Shown here: positions 1 to 6,569 of the stretch, piece by piece
Position numbering within the stretch: position 1 is the first letter of the stretch
Layout: each line of letters opens with the position of its first letter
Source: Eudoraea sp.
GTDB lineage: Bacteria > Bacteroidota > Bacteroidia > Flavobacteriales > Flavobacteriaceae
DNA: 7,707 bases
Reading direction: 5' to 3'
Assembly: GCA_013042925.1 (NCBI GenBank)
Contig: JABDPH010000144.1
Span: 1 to 7,707 of the forward strand
Position numbers and translations under genes: made by a program
Notes under the pieces: model-generated
Database searches by the model: none
Seen by the model: only the letters and a program-made list of their open reading frames with translations
Told to the model about the DNA's origin: nothing

Positions 1-20
1 AGATAGGGCCATGTGATTGC

Positions 21-803
21 CTACCAGCCTCCGGATGCACCGCCGCCGCCAAAGCCGCCTCCGCCGAAGCCAGCCCCAAAACCACCACTTCCAAATCCTC
101 CTCCGGAAGATGATGATCCGCCATATCCTCCCCGGCCCATATTACTGAGGATAATAATATCCCAAAGGTCTATTCCTCTTTTGCGACCCCTTCCTTTGCC
201 GCCGCCTCTTTTATTGCGGCTGCTGAGAATAATGATAATAACAATAAAGATAATTATGGGTAGAAATGCGCCAAAAGGGAAGTTTTCATCTCCTCCCGGA
301 TCGCCTTCTGCCTTAAATTCACCATTTAATACACTGAAGATGGCGTCTGATCCTTTATCTAATCCTGCATAGTAATTCCCATCCCTGAATTCGGGAATAA
401 TTACGTTTCCAATTATTCTTTTGGATAATGCATCGGTGAGCAAAGCTTCTACGCCATAACCGGTATTAATGGCAACCCTTCGGTCTTCCCTCGCCAGGAG
501 TATCAGGATTCCATTGTCCTCATCTGCTTGCCCTATTCCCCATGCCTGTCCCCACTGGGCACCCAGGTAGTTAATGTTTTCACCTTCTGTTGATGCTATG
601 ATGGCAATTACTATTTGGGTAGAAGTGCTGTCGGAATATCTGATTAGCTTCTGTTCCAAAGCATTCTTGTCCGATTCGGATAACAACCCGTAATAATCGT
701 ATACGCTGGTTTGGAGTTTTGGTTTTTCCGGAATTGTAAATTGAGCAAGTGCAGTGCTCCCCGACAATAAGAATAGAAGAAGACTAAGCTTTAGATATCT
801 CAT
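21..803 (-). CDS. Exported TPM-domain (YgcG-like) membrane protein with glycine-rich tail
   Basis: A 260-residue protein of the TPM domain family (formerly DUF477, YgcG-like). Residues 1-20 form a signal peptide with an A-L-A cleavage site before Q21. The TPM domain covers about residues 34-158, with the family-typical stretches DNGILIL (96-102) and INTGYGVEALL (112-122). A membrane segment follows at about 180-195, then a very basic Arg/Lys/Gly stretch (196-210), which should stay in the cytoplasm. The C-terminal tail (223-260) is almost only Gly, Ser and Phe and ends GGGGASGGW, an ending common in this family. The domain should therefore sit in the periplasm, tethered to the inner membrane. 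TPM proteins have been linked to phosphatase activity in plant thylakoids and to membrane upkeep, but the bacterial role is unsettled. It is the last gene seen in the M23-MerR-LemA-TPM-TPM operon and overlaps the preceding TPM gene by 20 bp. Family assignment is firm; function is not. Confidence 0.93.
   Translation of the reverse strand: MRYLKLSLLLFLLSGSTALAQFTIPEKPKLQTSVYDYYGLLSESDKNALEQKLIRYSDSTSTQIVIAIIASTEGENINYLGAQWGQAWGIGQADEDNGILILLAREDRRVAINTGYGVEALLTDALSKRIIGNVIIPEFRDGNYYAGLDKGSDAIFSVLNGEFKAEGDPGGDENFPFGAFLPIIIFIVIIIILSSRNKRGGGKGRGRKRGIDLWDIIILSNMGRGGYGGSSSSGGGFGSGGFGAGFGGGGFGGGGASGGW
24..137 (-). repeat. Low-complexity GGN repeat tract encoding the glycine-rich tail
   Basis: This stretch is an imperfect run of GGN codons (seen as CCG/CCT/CCA-rich DNA on the plus strand), encoding residues 223-260 of the TPM protein. 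It is clearly richer in G+C than its surroundings because of the glycine codons. It explains the long proline-rich open frame on the plus strand (13-372), which is only a shadow. Such tracts can gain or lose units by slippage, so tail length may differ among relatives. Confidence 0.7.
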
Positions 804-1221
804 TGCTTAATTCATTTGCGTCATTGGGGTTCCACGGAAAGTGAGCCTTCAATTCTTTTCCAGCCATGAGGATTCCGTTTATAATTCCTTCTTTAAATTT
901 TCCTTCCTTGAAATTGTTTTGAATAACATCTTTCGTAGAATTCCAAAAGTCTTCCGGGACTACCTCGTCAATCCCTTTATCTCCACAGATTACAAATTTC
1001 TTATCATCTACAGCAACATAGATTAAAACCCCATTACTTTCTTTGGTATTATCCATTTTCAGTAAATGAAAGACTTCCTGGGCCCTTATATAATGATCTA
1101 TTGAAGTTGAAGTTTCTATGTGTACCCTAATTTCCCCGGAAGTATTTTTTTCCGATTCAAGAATGGCATCAACGATTTCCTGTTCTTCATCAGCTGTTAA
1201 GAAATCTTCTACTTTAGACAT
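784..1221 (-). CDS. Small TPM-domain protein without signal peptide
   Basis: A 145-residue protein made almost wholly of one TPM domain (about residues 5-130). SNGVLIY (62-68) and ICGDKGIDEVV (78-88) align with DNGILIL and INTGYGVEALL of the neighbouring exported TPM protein. There is no signal peptide and no membrane segment, so it is predicted cytoplasmic, unlike most YgcG-like proteins. From memory, the small TPM protein BA42 of the flavobacterium Bizionia argentinensis, studied by NMR, is of this type. I chose the ATG at 1221: it lies 10 bp past the LemA stop and gives an N-terminus MSKVEDFLTADEE that enters the domain directly. A longer reading exists from a TTG at 1245 (8 more residues) but would overlap lemA by 14 bp with no gain in conserved sequence. 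The stop overlaps the next TPM gene by 20 bp, suggesting translational coupling. Substrate and partners are unknown. Confidence 0.9.
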   Translation of the reverse strand: MSKVEDFLTADEEQEIVDAILESEKNTSGEIRVHIETSTSIDHYIRAQEVFHLLKMDNTKESNGVLIYVAVDDKKFVICGDKGIDEVVPEDFWNSTKDVIQNNFKEGKFKEGIINGILMAGKELKAHFPWNPNDANELSNEISKA

Positions 1222-1231
1222 GGGAGTTGAA

Positions 1232-1831
1232 TTAGTTAAATTCAAAATTCACATCGGGGGCATTTTCAGAACCTGGATTTGCCTGGTACCTTGCCATTTC
1301 CTCAAACCCAAACCAACCGGCTAAAATTTTATTGGGGAATTTTGAGGTGTAAATGTCATAGATGTTTACTTGTTCGTTATACCTGTCCCTGGCCACGTTA
1401 ATTCTGTTTTCTGTTCCTTCGAGCTGAGATTGTAATTCAAGGAAATTTTGATTTGCCTTTAGATCCGGATATCTTTCTACGGTAACCAGTAAACGTGACA
1501 AAGCTGAAGATAAACCTGTTTGTGCTTCCTGGAACGCCGCCATTTTATCCGGGGTTAGATTATCCACGTCTATTGTTGTGGAAGTTGCCTTTGCACGGGC
1601 TTCAATTACATCGGTCAGTGTACCTCTTTCAAAATCTGCTGCGCCCTGAACTGTTTTCACCAAATTTCCAATCAGATCATTTCTTCTTTGATAGGAACTT
1701 TCCACATTGGACCAGGCTGTTTTGGCATTAGCTTCGTATTCCACTGAGGTGTTGTTAAATCCAACAGCCCAATTATAAATAGCAAATGCCAGGACCAGGA
1801 GGATAATTACGGGAATTAACCATTTTTTCAT
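1232..1831 (-). CDS. lemA: LemA family membrane protein
   Basis: A 199-residue LemA-family protein, the normal length. An N-terminal hydrophobic helix (about residues 4-24, after MKKW) anchors it in the inner membrane and also serves as the export signal. The rest is the alpha-helical LemA bundle, with the family stretch YQRRNDLIGNLVKTV (48-61, roughly) and the highly conserved YPDLKANQNF...QLEGTENRI...ARDRYN block (121-152). The helical domain should face the periplasm. LemA proteins are widespread, often encoded beside TPM-domain proteins as here, and their molecular function is not established; older names such as 'LemA sensor' arose from an epitope and do not describe a kinase. The gene starts 28 bp after the MerR stop, with an AT-rich, Shine-Dalgarno-free leader as is usual in Bacteroidota, and ends 10 bp before the small TPM gene. 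Assignment is secure; role is inferred only as envelope-related. Confidence 0.96.
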   Translation of the reverse strand: MKKWLIPVIILLVLAFAIYNWAVGFNNTSVEYEANAKTAWSNVESSYQRRNDLIGNLVKTVQGAADFERGTLTDVIEARAKATSTTIDVDNLTPDKMAAFQEAQTGLSSALSRLLVTVERYPDLKANQNFLELQSQLEGTENRINVARDRYNEQVNIYDIYTSKFPNKILAGWFGFEEMARYQANPGSENAPDVNFEFN

Positions 1832-1859
1832 AATCGTGTTATTAATTTAATGTATAGGT

Positions 1860-2189
1860 TTAAAGTTGACTTTTTATTTTGATCAGCTCTGCTTTAATTC
1901 TTTCGAGCTTTTGTATGATTTCAAAATTAGACAATGTCTTTTGCTTTTCTTCCCTCAAGTGCGTTTTAGCGCCTTCAAGCGTAAATCCGCGTTCTTTGAC
2001 TAAATGATATATCAGTTGAAGATTCTGTACATCTTTTGGAGTGAATTTTCGATTGCCTTTCGCGTTTTTTTTAGGTTGGATAACATCAAATTCCTTCTCC
2101 CAGAATCGAATAAGGGACGTATTAACGTCAAATGCTCTGGCGACTTCGCCAATTCCATAATAACGTTTTTCAGGTAATTCTATATGCAT
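1860..2189 (-). CDS. Short MerR-family transcriptional regulator
   Basis: A 109-residue MerR-type DNA-binding protein. The winged helix-turn-helix occupies about residues 9-78: YYGIGEVARAFDVNTSLIRFWEKEF holds the helix-turn-helix, RKFTPKDVQNLQLIYHLVKERGFTLEGA the wing and following helices. Residues 79-109 form a Lys/Glu-rich helix that would make the usual antiparallel dimer coiled coil. There is no C-terminal ligand domain and no cysteine at all, so it cannot sense metals or thiols through Cys as MerR, CueR or SoxR do; the signal, if any, is unknown. The start ATG shares its A with the TAA stop of the upstream M23 peptidase gene (TAATG), a strong sign of coupled translation. It may regulate its own operon, whose promoter region carries an inverted repeat (3204-3232), but this is inference. 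Confidence 0.93.
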   Translation of the reverse strand: MHIELPEKRYYGIGEVARAFDVNTSLIRFWEKEFDVIQPKKNAKGNRKFTPKDVQNLQLIYHLVKERGFTLEGAKTHLREEKQKTLSNFEIIQKLERIKAELIKIKSQL

Positions 2190-3166
2190 TAATCCAGTGA
2201 TTGATTTTCCTGAGTGGCAAATTTCAGCATGTTTTCAAATTCCTCCGCAGACAAACTTCCATAATAGAAATTTATAGGATTTATGCGTTGGCCTTCTTTC
2301 CATACTTCATAGTGTACATGCGGTGCTTCAGATCTGCCTGTACTACCAACAAAACCTATGAGATCTCCACGTTTCACTTTCTGCCGCCTCTTTACGTTGT
2401 ATTTACTTAAGTGAGCATACAATGTCATATACCCATATCCATGATCTATCCTAATATGCTTACCGTAACCAGAAGCCCTATTATCTGCCCGTTTCACCAC
2501 TCCATCGCCGGAAGCATAAACAGGTGTGCCTTTAGGTGCTGTAAAATCCATACCACGATGCATTTTTCTTGCCTTCGTAAAAGGATCAGACCTCCATCCA
2601 AATCCGGAAGCCATACGCGTAAGTTCTTCGTTATTTACCGGTTGTATTGCCGGTATTGCAGCTAAAAGTTTTTCTTTTTCCTCTGCCAGCTTGGTAATTT
2701 CGTCAAGAGATTTGGACTGAATTACTATTTGTTTTTGTATGATATCCAGCCGTTTGTTAGTAGAAATTATCATCTCGGAATTATTGAATCCTTCCAGAGA
2801 TTTATACCTGTTAACGCCACCAAATCCGGCTTTGCGCTGTTCTTCCGGAATAGGGTTAGCCTCAAAATAAAGCCGGTAAATATTATTATCCCTGTCTTCA
2901 ATATTAGCCAGAACCTGCTCCATTTGCTCCATCTTTTTATTTAAAAGCTCGAAGCGCAATTCATAATTCTTGGCTTCCCTTTGCAATGAAAGCTCTTGGG
3001 GAGTATTTAAAATACTAGTGTTAAGCAAAAGAATTAAACCTAGCAAACCTGAGATAATAGCACCCAGGGAAAAGAGGAAAATATTCCTGTAACGCCGAGA
3101 TTTTTTTGGCTCTATCTTTCGATATGAAAGGGTGTCCGGATCGTAATAGTATTTTACCTTAGACAT
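2189..3166 (-). CDS. Membrane-anchored M23 family metallopeptidase (LytM-type)
   Basis: A 325-residue peptidoglycan endopeptidase candidate. A cytoplasmic, basic N-terminus (MSKVKYYYDPDTLSYRKIEP, then KKSRRYR) precedes one membrane segment at about 28-48. A periplasmic coiled-coil-like region follows (about 57-95 and 130-170), then the M23/LytM domain (about 185-300). All expected catalytic features are present: H203 and D207 in HRGMDF and H285 in HVHYEV as zinc ligands, with H252 (YAHLS) and H283 as the catalytic histidines. This argues for an active enzyme, not a degenerate LytM activator like EnvC or NlpD. The MSKVKYYYDP start is typical of the Bacteroidota proteins of this class, which are commonly encoded divergently from alaS. 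It is the first gene of the leftward operon and its stop overlaps the MerR start by one base. The precise cross-link cleaved cannot be read from sequence. Confidence 0.95.
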   Translation of the reverse strand: MSKVKYYYDPDTLSYRKIEPKKSRRYRNIFLFSLGAIISGLLGLILLLNTSILNTPQELSLQREAKNYELRFELLNKKMEQMEQVLANIEDRDNNIYRLYFEANPIPEEQRKAGFGGVNRYKSLEGFNNSEMIISTNKRLDIIQKQIVIQSKSLDEITKLAEEKEKLLAAIPAIQPVNNEELTRMASGFGWRSDPFTKARKMHRGMDFTAPKGTPVYASGDGVVKRADNRASGYGKHIRIDHGYGYMTLYAHLSKYNVKRRQKVKRGDLIGFVGSTGRSEAPHVHYEVWKEGQRINPINFYYGSLSAEEFENMLKFATQENQSLD

Positions 3167-3203
3167 GAATGGATTTTATCCTATTTTTGTGCTTTCGTCT
3201 TAT

Positions 3204-3232
3204 CAAAACAAACAAATATAAAAATTGTTTTG
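3204..3232. repeat. Perfect 8-bp inverted repeat over the divergent promoter
   Basis: CAAAACAA (3204-3211) and TTGTTTTG (3225-3232) are exact reverse complements separated by 13 bp, with the centre at about 3218, inside the candidate -7 octamer of the leftward operon. The pairing does not extend in either direction. As a DNA site it has the geometry of an operator for a dimeric regulator, and a MerR-type regulator is encoded in the operon. The arms contain only A/C or T/G in simple runs, so chance occurrence in AT-rich DNA is quite possible. Confidence 0.35.
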
Positions 3233-3238
3233 CACAAA
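3206..3238 (-). promoter_or_regulatory. Candidate Bacteroidota-type promoter for the M23-MerR-LemA-TPM operon
   Basis: Read on the minus strand, TATATTTG (3220 to 3213) is a perfect match to the Bacteroidota -7 consensus TAnnTTTG. TTTG at 3238-3235 could be the -33 element, with 14 bp between the two, which is somewhat shorter than usual and weakens the call. Transcription would start near 3206, giving a leader of about 40 nt before the M23 ATG at 3166. The octamer motif is common by chance in AT-rich DNA, so the position in the only intergenic gap is the main support. Confidence 0.4.
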
Positions 3239-3270
3239 CCGTTAAATTTAATAAAACCTTGCCATTTTAG

Positions 3271-5886
3271 ATGACTTCCAAGGAAATAAGAGCAAATTTT
3301 TTAAATTTTTTTAAGGAAAAGAGCCACAAAATTGTGCCTTCTGCACCTATGGTCATAAAAGATGACCCCACATTAATGTTTACCAACGCAGGAATGAATC
3401 AGTTCAAGGAATTCTTTTTAGGTAATTCGCCCATAAAGAATCCAAGAGTGGCCGATACGCAAAAGTGCCTTAGGGTTAGTGGTAAACACAATGATCTGGA
3501 AGAGGTGGGTAAAGACACTTACCACCATACGATGTTTGAAATGCTTGGAAATTGGAGCTTTGGAGATTATTTCAAAGAAGAAGCTATAAGTTGGGCATGG
3601 GAATTCCTTACAAAAGTTTGTAAAATTGATAAGAATAGCCTTTATGTCTCTGTATTTGAAGGTAGTTCGGATTCAGATAAACTGGAGATGGACACGGAAG
3701 CTTTTGATTTGTGGAAAGGCATAGTACCCGAAGATCGGATTATTAAGGGCGATAAAAAGGATAATTTTTGGGAAATGGGAGAGCAGGGACCCTGTGGCCC
3801 TTCTTCAGAAATACATGTAGATATACGTTCAAAGGAAGAAAAGGAAAAGATTGATGGCGCTACTTTGGTAAATAAGGATCACCCGCAGGTAGTGGAGATC
3901 TGGAATCTGGTTTTTATCCAATACAACAGAAGAGCAAATGGTAAGCTGGAACCACTCCCTCAAAAGCATGTAGACACCGGTATGGGTTTTGAACGTCTTT
4001 GTATGGTTTTACAAGGGGTACAATCTAATTACGATACCGATGTTTTTACTCCCATCATTCGTGAAATTGAAATAATTACAAACACCGATTACGGTAAAGC
4101 AGAAGAAATAGATATTGCCATAAGGGTTATTGCAGATCATATTCGCGCTGTAGCATTTTCTATTGCAGATGGTCAATTGCCAAGCAATACAGGAGCAGGT
4201 TATGTCATACGGAGAATTTTAAGAAGGGCGATTAGGTATGGATTTACCTTTTTGAATACCAAGAACCCTTTTATGTTTCGCCTGGTAAATGCACTTGTTT
4301 CCGGCATGGGTGGGGCATTTCCGGAATTAAAGGATCAACGTAATCTCATAGAAAATGTAATTCGTGAAGAAGAACACTCCTTTTTAAAGACCCTGGAACA
4401 AGGGTTATTATTGCTCGATAGCGTAATAGCAAATACAACCGGAGACACAGTAGATGGGAAAAAAGCGTTTGAGTTGTACGATACTTATGGATTTCCAATA
4501 GACTTGACAGCCCTTATTTTAGGTGAAAGAGGAATGAAATTAGATGAAAGTGGTTTTGATCTGGCGATGAAAGAACAAAAAGACCGTTCCAAAGCTGCTT
4601 CTGAAGTTTCAAAAGAAGATTGGACAGTTCTTATGGCGGACGCGCAACAAGAGTTTGTGGGCTATGATTCCCTTGAAGCCAAGGTGAAATTGGTAAAGTA
4701 TAGAAAGGTTGTTTCAAAAAAGGAGGGTAGCCTGTTTCAACTGGTCTTTAATTTAACCCCATTTTATCCTGAAGGTGGTGGCCAGGTTGGTGATAAGGGA
4801 TACCTGGAAGTTCCAAATGGTGATGTAATATACATCCTGGATACAAAGAAGGAGAATAATGAAATTGTTCATTTTTCAAAAAACCTTCCCAAACACCCAA
4901 ATGAGGTGCTTACAGCAGTTGTAGATAAAAAACAAAGGGAACGTACAGCTCGTAATCATACAGCTACCCATTTACTGCACCAGGCACTAAGGGAAATTTT
5001 GGGGTCGCATGTGGAGCAAAAAGGTTCTGCGGTACATTCCAAATATCTCCGATTCGATTTTTCTCACTTTGCTAAAATGACCACGGAGGAATTGCACGAT
5101 GTGGAGAATTTTGTGAATATGAGGATAGATGAACAACTGCCTTTAGAAGAACAGCGAGCAGTGCCTATGCAAAAGGCTTTAAAAGAGGGGGCCATGGCTT
5201 TGTTTGGTGAAAAGTATGGAGATGCAGTCCGTACGGTTAGATTTGGACAGTCTATAGAGCTTTGTGGTGGCACCCATGTTGGCAACACAGCAGATATATG
5301 GCATTTTAAAATTGTTTCAGAAGGTGCTATTGCTGCAGGAATTCGCAGGATAGAAGCTATTACTTCAGATTCGGTTAAGGATTTTTATCATGAGAATAAC
5401 CAAAAGCTAAATGAAATCAGGAATCTTTTAAAAGGCACAAAAGATCCGGTTAAAGCTGTTGAAACACTTCAGGAAGAGAATGCAAAACTGAAAAAGGAGG
5501 TGGAAGGCCTAATACGGTTAAAAGCTAAAAACCTTCAAACAACGCTAATCCAAAAGATTGAAAACATAAATGAAGTTGAATTCCTTGCAGAAAAAGTAGA
5601 TTTAAGTGCTTCTGGCATCAAGGATCTTTCTTTTGATTTAGGTAAAAACCATGACAATTTATTTCTTTTATTAGCCGCAGAGCAGGATGGAAAAGTAGTG
5701 TTGTCTTGTTATATTTCAAAAGAACTTGTAGCAGCAAGAAATCTTAATGCCGGACAAATTGTACGGGAATTAGGGAAGTTTATTGATGGGGGGGGAGGAG
5801 GACAACCGTTCTTCGCTACTGCCGGGGGTAAAAATCCTGAAGGAATTGCATTAGCATTTGATAAAGCTAAGGAGTACTTAAAATAA
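3271..5886 (+). CDS. alaS: Alanyl-tRNA synthetase
   Basis: An 871-residue, full-length class II synthetase that charges tRNA-Ala with alanine in the cytoplasm. The catalytic domain begins at the start ([29 protein letters not shown]), with motif 2 around R68 ([10 protein letters not shown], 59-68) to [13 protein letters not shown] (89-101), and motif 3 at [10 protein letters not shown] (233-242). A helical tRNA-recognition domain follows. The editing domain has all four metal ligands: H563 and H567 (HTATH) and C665 and H669 (CGGTH), the same spacing as in the E. coli enzyme, so mischarged Ser/Gly-tRNA-Ala should be hydrolysed. A helical, coiled-coil-like stretch (about 705-765) leads to the C-Ala domain with its glycine motif [16 protein letters not shown] near 839-854. 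The start ATG at 3271 gives the canonical [12 protein letters not shown]-terminus. A run of eight Gs lies at 5788-5795 within the glycine motif; the frame is intact. The next gene starts 5 bp after the stop. Confidence 0.99.
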   Translation: MTSKEIRANFLNFFKEKSHKIVPSAPMVIKDDPTLMFTNAGMNQFKEFFLGNSPIKNPRVADTQKCLRVSGKHNDLEEVGKDTYHHTMFEMLGNWSFGDYFKEEAISWAWEFLTKVCKIDKNSLYVSVFEGSSDSDKLEMDTEAFDLWKGIVPEDRIIKGDKKDNFWEMGEQGPCGPSSEIHVDIRSKEEKEKIDGATLVNKDHPQVVEIWNLVFIQYNRRANGKLEPLPQKHVDTGMGFERLCMVLQGVQSNYDTDVFTPIIREIEIITNTDYGKAEEIDIAIRVIADHIRAVAFSIADGQLPSNTGAGYVIRRILRRAIRYGFTFLNTKNPFMFRLVNALVSGMGGAFPELKDQRNLIENVIREEEHSFLKTLEQGLLLLDSVIANTTGDTVDGKKAFELYDTYGFPIDLTALILGERGMKLDESGFDLAMKEQKDRSKAASEVSKEDWTVLMADAQQEFVGYDSLEAKVKLVKYRKVVSKKEGSLFQLVFNLTPFYPEGGGQVGDKGYLEVPNGDVIYILDTKKENNEIVHFSKNLPKHPNEVLTAVVDKKQRERTARNHTATHLLHQALREILGSHVEQKGSAVHSKYLRFDFSHFAKMTTEELHDVENFVNMRIDEQLPLEEQRAVPMQKALKEGAMALFGEKYGDAVRTVRFGQSIELCGGTHVGNTADIWHFKIVSEGAIAAGIRRIEAITSDSVKDFYHENNQKLNEIRNLLKGTKDPVKAVETLQEENAKLKKEVEGLIRLKAKNLQTTLIQKIENINEVEFLAEKVDLSASGIKDLSFDLGKNHDNLFLLLAAEQDGKVVLSCYISKELVAARNLNAGQIVRELGKFIDGGGGGQPFFATAGGKNPEGIALAFDKAKEYLK

Positions 5887-5891
5887 AGCGG

Positions 5892-6551
5892 ATGCGTCTT
5901 TTTAAATCCACAACGGTTAATTGGAAATATATTATAGGTGAAATCTTATTGATATTCTTTGGTATTAGTCTTGCTATTTGGTTTAACAACTGGAATGCCT
6001 CGAATACCATTAATGCCAATAAGAGGATTGCTATTGATAAGATAGAAGAAGAGATACGGAATAATTTAGATGAATTATATAGCGCAAGGGAAGTAAATCT
6101 TAAAATTCCAAAAGCAATTGAGGCCTACGAAGAGATTATTTCTGATTCTGATGGACAGGCAGTGTCCGGCATTTCCCAAATGAAAGACTTTCAGGAAAAC
6201 TTTCCGAATTATTTTATAATCAAAGATTCTGTTCGAATCAATGACACCTTATATAGGTATCTGGGTAATACCAGAATAAGATTGGAGCTTATTGCTTTCT
6301 CGCAAATTGCATGGGAGACTTCCAGAAATATGGGAATAGCGAATGAATTTGGTTATGAATGTCTGTATAACCTGGAAAATGTATACAATATTCAGCGTCT
6401 GGTTCAAAATGAAATGGATAAGGCCGCTGAAGCGTTACAAAATGAGGAAGTTGATCGTCTGGAACGAATCCTTGGATTTGTAAATCAATTGGATGTACAA
6501 TTAGAAGATGCTTATACTTTAATGTTGAAGAATATTGCTGATTGCATGTAA
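5892..6551 (+). CDS. DUF6090-like single-pass membrane protein of unknown function
   Basis: A 219-residue protein resembling the Bacteroidota DUF6090 family in its N-terminus: a short basic start, then KYIIGEILLIFFGISLAIWFNNWN (residues 12-35), matching the family pattern of a membrane helix beginning near (I)GE and ending in N-N-W-N. The helix spans about 13-31. The rest is soluble and mostly helical, rich in Glu/Asn/Leu, with a coiled-coil-like start (43-68, IDKIEEEIRNNLDEL). No second membrane segment, catalytic motif or cysteine pair is visible. With the basic end inside, the bulk would be periplasmic. The ATG at 5892 lies only 5 bp after the alaS stop, so it is probably co-transcribed with alaS. 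Function is unknown; such genes are usually found singly or in paralogue clusters, and presence here behind alaS may be a lineage-specific insertion. The family call rests on the N-terminal pattern only. Confidence 0.8.
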   Translation: MRLFKSTTVNWKYIIGEILLIFFGISLAIWFNNWNASNTINANKRIAIDKIEEEIRNNLDELYSAREVNLKIPKAIEAYEEIISDSDGQAVSGISQMKDFQENFPNYFIIKDSVRINDTLYRYLGNTRIRLELIAFSQIAWETSRNMGIANEFGYECLYNLENVYNIQRLVQNEMDKAAEALQNEEVDRLERILGFVNQLDVQLEDAYTLMLKNIADCM

Positions 6552-6569
6552 CCGTACTAAACAGACAAT

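Larger units (their letters stand above)
3167..3270. promoter_or_regulatory. Divergent intergenic region between the M23 operon and alaS
   Basis: This 104-bp AT-rich spacer is the only sizeable non-coding stretch in the window and must hold the promoters of both units. On the minus strand there is a perfect TAnnTTTG octamer (see separate entry). On the plus strand two octamers are possible for alaS: TATTTTTG at 3182-3189, a perfect match but without a visible -33 TTG at the right distance, and TAAATTTA at 3243-3250, one mismatch, with TTG at 3225-3227 upstream. No Shine-Dalgarno precedes either start, as is normal in Bacteroidota. No T-box or other leader structure is evident before alaS; there is little room for one. 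Confidence 0.7.

Noticed and set aside
1..12. Possible start of a further minus-strand gene (ATG at 12-10, 8 bp past the TPM stop)
   Set aside because: Only four codons (M-A-L-S) lie in the window, so nothing supports it beyond the spacing.
13..372. Plus-strand proline-rich open frame of 119 codons
   Set aside because: It is the reverse complement of the GGN repeat and membrane segment of the exported TPM gene, lacks any family resemblance, and the minus-strand gene is clearly real.
1222..1245. TTG start extending the small TPM protein by eight residues
   Set aside because: The ATG at 1221 fits the domain start and the gap after lemA; the extension overlaps lemA by 14 bp and adds no recognisable conserved sequence.
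2201..2944. Several plus-strand open frames of 64-84 codons opposite the M23 peptidase gene
   Set aside because: They overlap one another and the M23 catalytic domain, show no family features, and have no plausible promoter or leader.
5064..5288. Minus-strand 74-codon open frame inside alaS
   Set aside because: It lies opposite the conserved AlaRS editing domain, including the CGGTH motif, and is a shadow frame.
5869..5874. AAGGAG resembling a Shine-Dalgarno before the DUF6090-like gene
   Set aside because: It is 17 bp from the ATG at 5892, too far for normal use, lies within alaS codons, and Bacteroidota generally do not rely on this motif.
3271..5886. Possible frameshift in alaS at the G8 tract
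   Set aside because: The frame continues correctly through the C-Ala motif (QPFFATAGG) to a normal C-terminus, so the gene is intact.
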